Positions 43,062 to 51,347 of a stretch of 64,000 bases of DNA are shown piece by piece. The notes under the pieces are model-generated. The model saw nothing but the letters and a program-made list of their open reading frames with translations. It was not told the DNA's origin and made no database searches. The position numbers were made by a program, and so were the translations under genes. Source of the DNA: Sutcliffiella horikoshii (lineage in GTDB: Bacteria > Bacillota > Bacilli > Bacillales > Bacillaceae_I); NCBI RefSeq assembly GCF_021991925.1, contig NZ_RXZI01000001.1, positions 310,001 through 374,000 of the forward strand, in the 5' to 3' direction. Each line of letters starts with the position of its first letter. The stretch's first letter is position 1.

Positions 43062-45916
43062 CGGGAAAAACCACCTATATCATTAAAATGGTGTTGGTTG
43101 TTCTCCTTATCCTCGTAACACCGGCTATTTTCTTTGGATCTGTCGGAGACAATCCAATGAAGGTTGAACGAACCGCTTCTAGAGTAATAGCTGTGGTAAA
43201 TGAAGACACGGGGATGGAAAAGGAAGACAAAGCCCTTGAGTTTGGTAAGGAAATATCTACAATCTTTGATGAAAATTCACGATATGAATGGACAGTCATT
43301 GGCCGTAGTGCAGCAATAAATGGATTAAAAGATTCCAGATACGATGCAGTCGTTTATATTCCCTCCAACTTTTCAACCAACATCATGACCTATGAAAGCA
43401 TGCAACCGGTTAAGGCGAACTTTGAATACACCGTTCAAGACCAGTTGAATGCAGTCGACCGGGAAAGAGTGTTAAGAGAAATAGAGAAAGCTACCGGCAG
43501 GGTAAATAGCAGAATATCCACCCTATACTGGACATATGTCTCCCAGGACCTAGAAAACGTACGAGCTCATTTCGATACCATATTACAGAAGGAAGTAGAC
43601 TTTCAGAATGCGATGCTAGCATTCTATAAGCCTACTTCCCTAAACCTAGCAAATGAGATTGAAAGACAACGCTCTATGCTGGAAAACCTTCAATCAACAG
43701 TGGCGACTGTCAGTGAAGAGGCACCAGGTAGGGAAAATAATGTCCAGCAATTTGAACAGAACCTTACCTCCTTTGTGCAGTTTGTAGAGGAATTCAAAGA
43801 ATATCAGAATAACCAACAAGAAGTGCTGCAACAGTTGCAGGATGAAAGCATCAGCAGCATTCAACTACTTGCAACCGCTCAGCCGACACGCCACGCTGAA
43901 GTGCAGGATTATCTGTCACAGGAAGGCAGAGGGATAAATGCTGGTCTGGAATCCATCAATAATAGTATGCAAATGAATAATGTAGCACTTGGTGAGCTTT
44001 CAGACCTGAGACAATCTGAAGTCGGTAGACAGACAAGTGAAATGAAAACGTTCCTTGAAAACCAGGAAGAGATTGCCCTTCTACTAAAGAACACACAACT
44101 TAATAAATTGGAAGAGAGCTTAAATGATTTGAAGAGAGAACTAGAAAAAGAAGGAGAAAAGGAACCTGGCAAGCCAGTAGACCCTACTCCTGCTTCCACT
44201 TCTTCCGTCAATAAAACAAGAGGAAATACCTCTGACGAAGAAACTCCTAAAAAGAGAAGTTTGGAGCAAGAAATTGCAGAACTTAATAGCATTGCTACAG
44301 ATATGGAAAGTTTAAAAGCCGATTTATCTAATACACTTCCAGAAGAATTAAAAGATATTATAAATCCTTTAGGAGATTTATCTAAAAGGATTTCCAAGGT
44401 TGAAGAGAGTCTAAGGGAATTGGACCAAGAAGAAAATCCTCTAATGAAAATAATTAAGCAGTTGGAGGAAGAAATTCAAGTCTTGGAAGAGGAAATTATC
44501 CTTTATCTTGATCAGATTTCCGAACTTGAAGAAGCAATAGAGAATCTTGAAGGGGATAAAAAGTCCTTAACAAATAATCTGAAAACAGTCGTCAATGAGA
44601 TAGAAAAGAAGGAACAAGAAATACTGCAGCAAGTTAAAAAGCTAGATAATTCTAGGTTTGATAGAATAGAAGATGTTTTTGAAAGGCCAATTAATAATAA
44701 TAATACGAAAGACTTGTTAAACTATCATTCTTCACTTGTCCAATTTGAACAGACATTGAACAGAGATGTAAGTGAGGATGTGGAATTGCTAATCAAAGAT
44801 ATTGAGAAAATCCTGATGGTATCTAATTCGGAACAAGAAGAATGGGATGAATTATCCGCAGCTATTCCGTCCTTGATGGATGAAATGCAGGCGCTCCAAG
44901 ACAATTTCACAACTTTCATGCAGGAGTACAGTGCCAACATTGAAGACCAACAAACCTCTATCATGAATGACATTTCTTCCCTAGAAGAAAGTGCGAGTTC
45001 TGTCATGGAGCAGGTGCGATTGTTTGCAGCTAACGAGCCTACACCTGCAGAAGGAAATGATGGGAATACTGTTGTGAACAGGCAGCAGACCATCAGTCAG
45101 GAATTATTAACACTAAATGACTTGGTATCCTCAGTCGGAGAGAGCCAGTCTAACATTGTATCTTATACGACAGAGTTACAGACTAATGTAGAAAGTGTTC
45201 AAAGCGATGCAGATACATTGAATGCTAAGTGGGCAGAGAATGTAGATGCAACGAGAATGTACAGAGATGACATTTTTAATGTACTAGGAAATGCCTATGT
45301 AGATGGTCAGAAAAATGGCCCTGTCTATGATCACCTTTCCAACCCATTGCAAATAAGTGGAGATGCTGCAACTGGCACCGAGGAAAATAGAATTCCTCCT
45401 GTCGTGGTTCTAGCAATTATCCTTATTAGCAGTTTATTGATCGGATATTTCAGCCATTATTTCAATAATGCGCCTATGCTCGTTCAAGGGTCTATGTTTA
45501 TTCTATTGAATATCATAGTTGGTTTGATCATCAGTCTTTATGGGTTAAACATTTATCCTTTAGCGGAGGATCGCGCCATTCAATGGTCTATCTTTACCAT
45601 TCTTTTGCTTACGGTTGCATCAGCGATAGTGTTAACTGGATTCAGTATTGGCAAATTGGTTGGCTGGATTGCAAGTGTTGGATTGGTTATTTTCTTTATT
45701 AGCCCTTTCCTTTCATTAACAGCACCGAATATCAATTATGAAGATCCAATGTCACGGGTATACATGTCCATTCAATATGGTTCAAGCTCACTTTTCATGG
45801 GAGCGGTAATCACATTGATTGTCCTTCTTCTGTTACTTCTTGTCATACCTCAATTAGTAAAACTGATAAAGAGTAACCGTGAGAAAAAGAATGAAGATGA
45901 AGCTTATGAAGTGTAG
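43058..45916 (+). CDS. esaA: T7SS membrane protein EsaA/YueB
   Basis: 952 residues. One N-terminal membrane helix (about 7-28), a long extracellular, mostly coiled-coil region of about 730 residues with an acidic, Glu/Lys-rich middle, and about five C-terminal membrane helices (from about residue 785) ending in a basic/acidic tail. This is the EsaA/YueB layout; B. subtilis YueB is also the SPP1 phage receptor through its extracellular arch. The start overlaps the essC stop (ATGA). A segment near 44160-44260 (PVDPTPASTSSVNKT) looks like a variable low-complexity linker. Confidence 0.95.
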   Translation: MTGKTTYIIKMVLVVLLILVTPAIFFGSVGDNPMKVERTASRVIAVVNEDTGMEKEDKALEFGKEISTIFDENSRYEWTVIGRSAAINGLKDSRYDAVVYIPSNFSTNIMTYESMQPVKANFEYTVQDQLNAVDRERVLREIEKATGRVNSRISTLYWTYVSQDLENVRAHFDTILQKEVDFQNAMLAFYKPTSLNLANEIERQRSMLENLQSTVATVSEEAPGRENNVQQFEQNLTSFVQFVEEFKEYQNNQQEVLQQLQDESISSIQLLATAQPTRHAEVQDYLSQEGRGINAGLESINNSMQMNNVALGELSDLRQSEVGRQTSEMKTFLENQEEIALLLKNTQLNKLEESLNDLKRELEKEGEKEPGKPVDPTPASTSSVNKTRGNTSDEETPKKRSLEQEIAELNSIATDMESLKADLSNTLPEELKDIINPLGDLSKRISKVEESLRELDQEENPLMKIIKQLEEEIQVLEEEIILYLDQISELEEAIENLEGDKKSLTNNLKTVVNEIEKKEQEILQQVKKLDNSRFDRIEDVFERPINNNNTKDLLNYHSSLVQFEQTLNRDVSEDVELLIKDIEKILMVSNSEQEEWDELSAAIPSLMDEMQALQDNFTTFMQEYSANIEDQQTSIMNDISSLEESASSVMEQVRLFAANEPTPAEGNDGNTVVNRQQTISQELLTLNDLVSSVGESQSNIVSYTTELQTNVESVQSDADTLNAKWAENVDATRMYRDDIFNVLGNAYVDGQKNGPVYDHLSNPLQISGDAATGTEENRIPPVVVLAIILISSLLIGYFSHYFNNAPMLVQGSMFILLNIIVGLIISLYGLNIYPLAEDRAIQWSIFTILLLTVASAIVLTGFSIGKLVGWIASVGLVIFFISPFLSLTAPNINYEDPMSRVYMSIQYGSSSLFMGAVITLIVLLLLLLVIPQLVKLIKSNREKKNEDEAYEV

Positions 45917-46388
45917 GATTGCTTTTCTTTTAGCGATGGTAACTATTTTTGGTTCCTTGCTTACTTTAAATGTAAATGTAAAGCATGCTGAATCAGATAT
46001 TGAATCCCTTACACCAAACAGTTATCAGAAAAGGGACTTTAGGGAGAACACAAATTTCCTGCGAGAAAATAATCTGAATGAGCACAGGGAATCTGTTCCT
46101 GAAGAGCAAAAATTGTTGACCTTCAAACAGAGGGAGAAAAAAGCGGAAGAGGATTTTATCGGATCGCTTTTTACTACTGATGAGGAAAAATCTACGACTA
46201 TTCAGGTTACCTCTCTGGAGCTGAAACTTTTTACACAACAGGATACTTCCAGGTACCAAGCTGTTGTCGCTACTGAAAGCCCTTCAAAAACCAATAGTAT
46301 TATCATTCTTTTGTATGGATTTCTGGCAATAGCAGTCATTCTATTATTAGTTTTGATACTTCCTAGGATGGCAAAAGGTACAAAATGA
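45879..46388 (+). CDS. essA: T7SS membrane protein EssA/YueC
   Basis: Up to 169 residues: an N-terminal hydrophobic segment (about 13-32), an extracytoplasmic charged domain and a C-terminal membrane helix (IIILLYGFLAIAVILLLVLIL) followed by a short basic tail, matching EssA/YueC. It overlaps the end of esaA. The exact start is unclear: GTG 45879, or ATG 45891, 45897 or 45906 (the last overlapping the esaA stop); none has a strong ribosome site, suggesting translational coupling. It is the last gene of the operon. Confidence 0.85.
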   Translation: MRKRMKMKLMKCRIAFLLAMVTIFGSLLTLNVNVKHAESDIESLTPNSYQKRDFRENTNFLRENNLNEHRESVPEEQKLLTFKQREKKAEEDFIGSLFTTDEEKSTTIQVTSLELKLFTQQDTSRYQAVVATESPSKTNSIIILLYGFLAIAVILLLVLILPRMAKGTK

Positions 46389-46392
46389 CGAT

Positions 46393-46420
46393 AAACCCTC
46401 TCTAACTCAGAGAGGGTTTT
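46393..46420 (+). terminator. Terminator of the T7SS operon
   Basis: AAACCCTCTC and GAGAGGGTTTT pair around a short loop, with T's following. A degenerate look-alike lies at 46866-46888 on the other side of the type B repeat. Confidence 0.9.
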
Positions 46421-46424
46421 AGTA

Positions 46425-46856
46425 TGTAGACAAAGCAAAATCCATAGCAGTTTTCAAGTTGATTGTAGTGGAAGGCGCGCAACTCCCGCGGGAGGAAGGG
46501 ACAGGGAAGATCCTGCAGGGCGCAGCCGAGGCCACTGAAAAACCAATAACTTATCTTTTGTATAAATTTCTAGCTGTTGATTGGAGCAATTGGCGAAGAC
46601 TCCTGCGGGGGGATAGCGACAATCTTGAGACCCCGCAGGGCGCAGCCCGAGGAGGCTCAAGGTCGCCCTCTGGATAAGCGAAGGCGTTTGCGGAAAGCAA
46701 CAGCGGTGTTAATCAGAATATCAGAATTATGTACTTCTTCAGGGGCCTGGGCGTAAGCCCGAGGAGGCTTCCGGACCGCCCGCAGGAAAGCGAAGCGCCT
46801 GAAACGAAGATCAAATGTTCCAACAGATAACCTAACTAGTTTATAGCTTGTCAACA
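46425..46856. mobile_element. MITE-like type B element, interrupted by a type A copy
   Basis: The ends are TGTAGACAAAGC (46425-46436) and GCTTGTCAACA (46846-46856), imperfect inverted repeats. Outer parts are almost identical to the intact copy at 62779-62943 (shared AGCAAAATnnATAGCAGTTT, and GCGAAGCGCCTG near the right end). A type A element occupies 46528-46749. No coding capacity. Confidence 0.75.
46528..46749. mobile_element. MITE-like type A element nested in type B
   Basis: About 222 bp, closely similar to 18110-18330 through the core (GGGGGGATAGCGACAATCTT, CAACAGCGGTGTTAA). Ends are GAGGCCACTGAAAAA and TTCTTCAGGGGCCT. Flanks GGCGCAGCC / GGCGTAAGC match at 6 of 9 positions, a possible decayed target duplication. 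Confidence 0.75.
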
Positions 46857-46865
46857 TTTTGAACT

Positions 46866-46888
46866 CCTCTCTAGTAAGATAGGGTTTT
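46866..46888 (+). terminator. Degenerate second terminator-like hairpin beyond type B
   Basis: CCTCTCT-AGTA-AGATAGGGTTTT resembles the T7SS operon terminator on the other side of the element (CCTCTCTAACTCAGAGAGGG). It has one stem mismatch. Confidence 0.5.
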
Positions 46889-46973
46889 AATATTTTAAAA
46901 TAGATAAAAAATTCAAAAAAGTACAACAATAAGATACAATAGAGGTATATTGTGACAAGAGGGTGGAAAGTCC

Positions 46974-48722
46974 GTGATTTCATTAAAAGAGATGATAACG
47001 CCAATTCCATATAGAATAAAAGAAGAAACTACTCTTGCAGAGGCATTAAATATTATGAAAGAAGAGAAGTATAGTCTTTTGCCTGTAATAGATAACTATG
47101 GGAAGTTAAGTGGTGTCTTTACAAGAAGCAGACTATTCCAAATGGTTAAACAGGAAAAGCCACTTCCTACTCCAATCAGGGATTTTGTAAAAAAGGATGT
47201 TTATTCTTTACAGGAGAATACGTCCTTTAAAGACTTGGAGGAAATTGTCCGTAATAGTTCAGTAGGTACGGGTGTCGTGGTGGATGCTGAAAACAGAGTT
47301 CTTGGTCTATTTACCAAAGCGGATATGGTGATGGGTCTCCTAAATGTAACCAGAACATTACATTTGAAGCAATCGCTGCAGACAGCAATGGACCATGCCT
47401 ATGATGGGATATTATTGGCAGATGATACACAAACGATCCAAATGGTCAGTCCCTCATTGTTGGAGTTATTCAACATGGAGTATCAGGATGTTCTACATAA
47501 AAAAACGGATAAGGTTTTTCCGCATTTTCAAATATCCAAGATATATGAATCCGAAGAGGCGGAAGTTAGTGATTTTCATGAAATCAATGGCATCAAATAT
47601 ATCATTCATCGCATTCCGGTATTACAAGAAGGTCGTATGGTAGGCGCAATCGTAAAGATTATGTATCGGCAACTAAATGAAGTCAATGAACTGTTCAAAA
47701 GGCTTCAAAAGGCGGAAAACAAAGCAAGCTTCTACCATACCGAACTGAAAAAATCGGAAAAAGCCATGTTTACATGGGACCACATAATCAGTGATAATTC
47801 CGTTATGGAAAAAATAAAGAAGAGTGCTGCCAAAGCTGCAAAAGGTCGTTCTACCATTTTGATCAGGGGAGAAAGTGGCACTGGGAAGGAACTATTCGCT
47901 CATGCCGCCCATAACAGTTCTGCTAGAAAAGATGGAAGATTTGTCGTAGTGAACTGTGCGGCAATACCGGAAGATCTTTTGGAATCGGAATTTTTCGGTT
48001 ACGAGGATGGTGCTTTTACAGGAGCCAGGTCACGAGGGAAAATTGGAAAGTTTGACTTAGCGAATGGAGGGACCCTATTTTTGGATGAAATAGGGGATAT
48101 GTCTTTGAACCTTCAGGCGAAGCTTTTAAGGGTACTGCAAGAAAGAGAATTTTATCGCGTGGGTGGAACAAGAAGAATCCATGTGGATGTTAGAATAATC
48201 GCCGCTACCAATCGCAATTTGGAAGAAATGGTGAAAGAGGGGACGTTCCGTGAGGACCTTTACTACAGATTGAATGTCATCTCTTTATTTATTCCGCCTC
48301 TTCGGGAAAGGATGCAGGACATAAAACTCCTTTCCGAAAAAATAATGAGTGAGCTTAACCGAGTGATAGGTACAAGCATTACCGGCTTTGAACCACAGGC
48401 AATACAAATACTAATGACTTATCATTGGCCGGGAAATGTCCGTGAACTTAGAAATGTGATGGAACGGGCAATGACCTTTGCAGAACACGGGAAAATCAAA
48501 GTGGAGGATCTGCCTGACTATATGATTGGAAGCACCAAGGTGTTGGTGGATGAAACTGCGGTCACACAAGAGGAGTCCATGGTCGAAAGTGCGGAGCGGC
48601 ATGCGATTGAAACAGCATTGACAAAAACGAAAGGAAATAAAGCAAAGGCTGCGAAGATGCTTGGGATAAGCAGGTCGAGCCTTTATGATAAATTGAGGAA
48701 ATATGAATTGAATGAGAAGTGA
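46974..48722 (+). CDS. Sigma-54-dependent activator with CBS and PAS domains
   Basis: 582 residues: a CBS pair (about 8-122, with GVFTRSRLF and GLFTKADMV strands); a PAS domain (about 127-235); an AAA+ sigma-54 interaction domain with Walker A GESGTGKE, the sigma-54-binding loop GAFTGA and an LFLDEIGD Walker B; and a Fis-type helix-turn-helix at the end (KAAKMLGISRSSLYDKLRKY). The CBS pair may bind adenosyl ligands, possibly acyl-adenylate or CoA metabolites; that is inference. It lies just upstream of an operon with a perfect sigma-54 promoter and is the only such activator in the window, so it probably controls that operon and the SDR at 32168. GTG start after GGGTGG. Confidence 0.9.
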   Translation: MISLKEMITPIPYRIKEETTLAEALNIMKEEKYSLLPVIDNYGKLSGVFTRSRLFQMVKQEKPLPTPIRDFVKKDVYSLQENTSFKDLEEIVRNSSVGTGVVVDAENRVLGLFTKADMVMGLLNVTRTLHLKQSLQTAMDHAYDGILLADDTQTIQMVSPSLLELFNMEYQDVLHKKTDKVFPHFQISKIYESEEAEVSDFHEINGIKYIIHRIPVLQEGRMVGAIVKIMYRQLNEVNELFKRLQKAENKASFYHTELKKSEKAMFTWDHIISDNSVMEKIKKSAAKAAKGRSTILIRGESGTGKELFAHAAHNSSARKDGRFVVVNCAAIPEDLLESEFFGYEDGAFTGARSRGKIGKFDLANGGTLFLDEIGDMSLNLQAKLLRVLQEREFYRVGGTRRIHVDVRIIAATNRNLEEMVKEGTFREDLYYRLNVISLFIPPLRERMQDIKLLSEKIMSELNRVIGTSITGFEPQAIQILMTYHWPGNVRELRNVMERAMTFAEHGKIKVEDLPDYMIGSTKVLVDETAVTQEESMVESAERHAIETALTKTKGNKAKAAKMLGISRSSLYDKLRKYELNEK

Positions 48723-48881
48723 ATGTGTAAAAGGCGGAATCTTTTAGGAATTCGCCTTTTTGCTTTGGAAATCCTCTTTCTAGTTCTATCGTACTTTTAT
48801 TTAACTTGGCTTCTGTGGTACCTGATGGAAAAACCTGTAGTTTCAAAGAGAAATGTCCCAATTTTTGTTGTAATTTTTTTG

Positions 48882-49085
48882 TTCGGACACTTTTATTCTT
48901 TATTCGGACATTAGACGATGGAAGAATGAAGGGTTTCGGACAACTTACATTGGTAGTTCGGTCAACTTTTTCTGAATGCGTGTAAAGGTTCGGTCAACTT
49001 TCAAAAAACTTCGGTCAACTATCCGAAAACTTCGGACAACTTTAGATGAACTTCGGTCAACAATCAAAAATCTTCGGACATTTGT
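48882..49085. repeat. TTCGG array 2, 21-bp period
   Basis: TTCGG(A/T)CAACTTT motifs start at 48882, 48903, 48935, 48957, 48989, 49010, 49031, 49052 and 49073; steps are 21, 32, 22, 32, 21, 21, 21 and 21 bp. It lies between two convergent genes, as array 1 does. The frame through it encodes heptads such as KLRSTIR-KLRTTLD, which I take as a by-product of the 21-bp period. The 48723-49137 gap holds no gene. Confidence 0.8.
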
Positions 49086-49137
49086 GCAAAAGCCCTTAAA
49101 CAGCCACCAACACTCCCTACACCACTCAACAATTCTT

Positions 49138-49604
49138 TCAAGAAAACTCTTTTTTAATCATTACGCCATCCTGCCATTTTTGGTATAGGTAAATAAGCAG
49201 TGCTATGACGGTTGTTAGAAGAAGTACCCCAAATTCATTCATGTTTTTAAGCTCATATATCCCAAGGTATTCATACCACTTGCTTAATCCAAAGGAAAGG
49301 AACGTATCAGCAATGAGATTGGTCTTAAAGAAGACAATAAACCGCTCATATGTAAAGTAAAGGATGATAACAGTACCCACCAAAAAGACACCATAGACAA
49401 ATGGTGTGATGTTATCCAATAGATTTATATTCTGTTTAATCTCCCACCAATCGAATTTTTCAGCCATTTGAAAGACAAAAGTTAACACCAGTGCACCAAC
49501 TAAACCACCTGGAAAATAGCGTTTAACTTTTTTTATTTATCCAGTGGAATCAGTAAAAGCCATGGAAGTAATAAAAAAGACCACATTACAAGTTGTACAA
49601 ACAC
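49138..49604 (-). pseudogene. CBO0543-like membrane protein gene, frameshifted
   Basis: The main frame (49488 down to 49138) encodes FQMAEKFDWWEIKQNINLL and three more membrane helices. In-frame sequence upstream continues KKVKRYFPGGLVGALVLTF to a TAA. The N-terminal part sits in another frame: GTG at 49604 after AAGGTGA encodes FVQLVMWSFLLLPW and a further hydrophobic run, ending LDK-stop. The two frames join at GATAAATAAAAAAAGTT; one added base restores about 155 residues. The stop precedes the A7 run, so slippage on the run would not rescue it. The restored protein looks like the small multi-span CBO0543 family, unknown function. It is a true frameshift or a sequencing error. Confidence 0.6.
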
Positions 49605-49645
49605 ATTAATCACCTTCTAGGTCGACTTAGAGGTAGTTTGTACAA
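49593..49645. promoter_or_regulatory. Nested dyad symmetry upstream of the acyl-CoA operon
   Basis: TTGTACAAAC (49593-49602) and GTTTGTACAA (49636-49645) are exact inverted copies, each containing the palindrome TTGTACAA, with TCTAgGTCGACtTAGA (49616-49631) between them. The left arm overlaps the start of the frameshifted membrane gene. It may bind a regulator of either unit. Confidence 0.5.
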
Positions 49646-49676
49646 TCTCATCCATCATATACAGCGTAAACATAGA

Positions 49677-49697
49677 AGTGTCCAGATATTGGACGCT
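49677..49697. promoter_or_regulatory. Upstream activator site of the acyl-CoA operon
   Basis: AGTGTCCA-GATAT-TGGACGCT is an inverted repeat with one mismatch, ending 62 bp before the -24 GG. It matches the site at 32064-32082. The two site-to-promoter distances differ by about 33 bp, close to three helical turns. Confidence 0.65.
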
Positions 49698-49757
49698 TTT
49701 ATAAAATCAGAGCAAAAGGGGTAAGTAAGGAACCCTATATAAGCTAACACTCCGCCT

Positions 49758-49774
49758 TGGCACAGTTCTTGCAT
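49758..49774 (+). promoter_or_regulatory. Sigma-54 promoter of the acyl-CoA operon
   Basis: TGGCAC-AGTTC-TTGCAT is a perfect -24/-12 element with GG at 49759-49760 and GC at 49771-49772. The start would be near 49784, 27 bases before the first ATG. Confidence 0.9.
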
Positions 49775-49810
49775 AAGTTTAGTTGAATTAATTAAAAAGG
49801 AGGAACGTGT

Positions 49811-51334
49811 ATGAACATGGGAATGTATTTATCGCAAAATGCCAGGAAGGTGCCGGAAAAGCTTGCTATTGATTGTGAGGGGAGGCAGTATAATTACGAC
49901 CAGTTCAACAGGGAAGTGAATAAACTTGCACACGGTTTATTAGACCTAGGTATCTCAAAAGGAGACAAAGTGGCTTTCATGATGAAAAACTCAGATACCT
50001 TTGTTTTTTCCTATTTTGCAGGAGCAAAGATCGGCGCCGTTATCGTACCGATGAACTTCCGTCTAACCGCTTCGGAAATTCAATATATATTGAAGCAATC
50101 AGAAGCGAAAGTAGTTATCTGTGACGAAGATTTCGAAGAAACTATTGTAAAGGCGATGGTAAGCAGTAATGTGGAAAAAGTAATAGTGGTAGGAACACCA
50201 TCTATAGCTGAAAACAGGTCATATATAGAAGTGCTATCTTCTAACGAACAAGAACCAAATGTAGAAGTCCTCGAAACGGACGATTTGGAGATTTTATACA
50301 CCTCAGGTACAACTGGTCGTCCTAAAGGTGCTTTGTTCGACCACAGGCGAATCTTTAATGTCGGCCTTTCCATGATGATTAGTATGGGAATCAATCAGCA
50401 AGAGCGCTTTCTACATATCGCACCTTTGTTCCATTCTGCGCAACTGAACTTGTTCCTTGTATCGGGTACGGTGCTTGGAGCGACACATTTCATTCACCGT
50501 GATTTTCATCCAGTTCATACACTTCAAGCGATACAGGAACATAAGATTACTCATTTCTTTGGAGTGCCGGCCATGTTCAACTTTCTTTTACAAGTACCGA
50601 ATGCGGACAGTTATGATCTCTCTTCCATCAAGCGCTGTGGGTATGGAGCTGCCCCAATGGCACCGGAACTTGTGAAAAAGAGTATGAACTTATTCAAAAA
50701 CGACCAATTTTTTAATCTATGCGGTTTAACGGAGGCAGGACCAAACGGGATATTATTAGACCCTAATGGTCATAAAAAACACCTCGGCAAAAATGGAAAG
50801 CCTTCGTTTTTGACAGAAGCAAGAGTGGTTGATGAAATTGGCCATGATACTGAAGTTGGCGCAGTGGGCGAATTTGTCCTAAAAGGAGAATCCATCATGA
50901 AAGAATATTATAAAAAACCGGAAGAAACAAAAGCAACGTTAAAAGATGGATGGTTATATACAGGAGATTTAGCCACCGTTGACGAAGAAGGTAATATCAC
51001 TTTAGTGGACCGCAAAAAAGACATGATCATCTCTGGAGGAGAAAACGTTTATTCCATTGAGGTAGAGGAAGTGTTGTACGAACACCCTCAAGTTCTTGAA
51101 GCAGCCATTATCGGTCTACCGGATGAGGTCTGGGGGGAAGCGGTATGTGCAGTTGTCGTTCCTCATAAGGATCAAGTGATTAATGAAGAGGAACTGAAAC
51201 AATTCTGCCGACAGAAGCTCGCAGGCTACAAAGTTCCACGGAGAATTTTTGTGGAAGAAATGCTGCCGAGAAATGCATCAGGAAAAATACTGAAATACCA
51301 GCTAAGACAGCAATTAAATCAAGTAAAAGCATAG
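49811..51334 (+). CDS. Acyl-CoA ligase (AMP-binding), first gene of the operon
   Basis: 507 residues of the class I adenylate-forming family. The ATP loop is YTSGTTGRPKGAL (about 158-170), followed by GLTEAGP, the hinge region YTGDLATVDEEG / DRKKDMIISGGENVYS, and the catalytic C-terminal Lys in PRNASGKIL. It activates a carboxylic acid to acyl-AMP and then acyl-CoA; the chain length is unknown. GGAGG before the ATG. It is followed after 13 bases by the acyl-CoA dehydrogenase, and the operon runs to 58050. Confidence 0.9.
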   Translation: MNMGMYLSQNARKVPEKLAIDCEGRQYNYDQFNREVNKLAHGLLDLGISKGDKVAFMMKNSDTFVFSYFAGAKIGAVIVPMNFRLTASEIQYILKQSEAKVVICDEDFEETIVKAMVSSNVEKVIVVGTPSIAENRSYIEVLSSNEQEPNVEVLETDDLEILYTSGTTGRPKGALFDHRRIFNVGLSMMISMGINQQERFLHIAPLFHSAQLNLFLVSGTVLGATHFIHRDFHPVHTLQAIQEHKITHFFGVPAMFNFLLQVPNADSYDLSSIKRCGYGAAPMAPELVKKSMNLFKNDQFFNLCGLTEAGPNGILLDPNGHKKHLGKNGKPSFLTEARVVDEIGHDTEVGAVGEFVLKGESIMKEYYKKPEETKATLKDGWLYTGDLATVDEEGNITLVDRKKDMIISGGENVYSIEVEEVLYEHPQVLEAAIIGLPDEVWGEAVCAVVVPHKDQVINEEELKQFCRQKLAGYKVPRRIFVEEMLPRNASGKILKYQLRQQLNQVKA

Positions 51335-51347
51335 GGGGTGGAGTAAT

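Noticed and set aside
46459-46677. 72-residue frame in the repeat region
   Set aside because: Lies entirely inside the nested MITE-like elements; coding potential is an artefact of their GC-rich sequence.
48976-49188. Open frame through TTCGG array 2 encoding KLRSTIR/KLRTTLD heptads
   Set aside because: The heptad follows from the 21-bp DNA period; no good ribosome site, and the frame runs into the opposite gene's 3' end. Treated as repeat DNA.
49535-49560. Programmed ribosomal frameshift at AAATAAAAAAAG
   Set aside because: The upstream frame's stop codon precedes the A7 run, so slippage on the run cannot bypass it.
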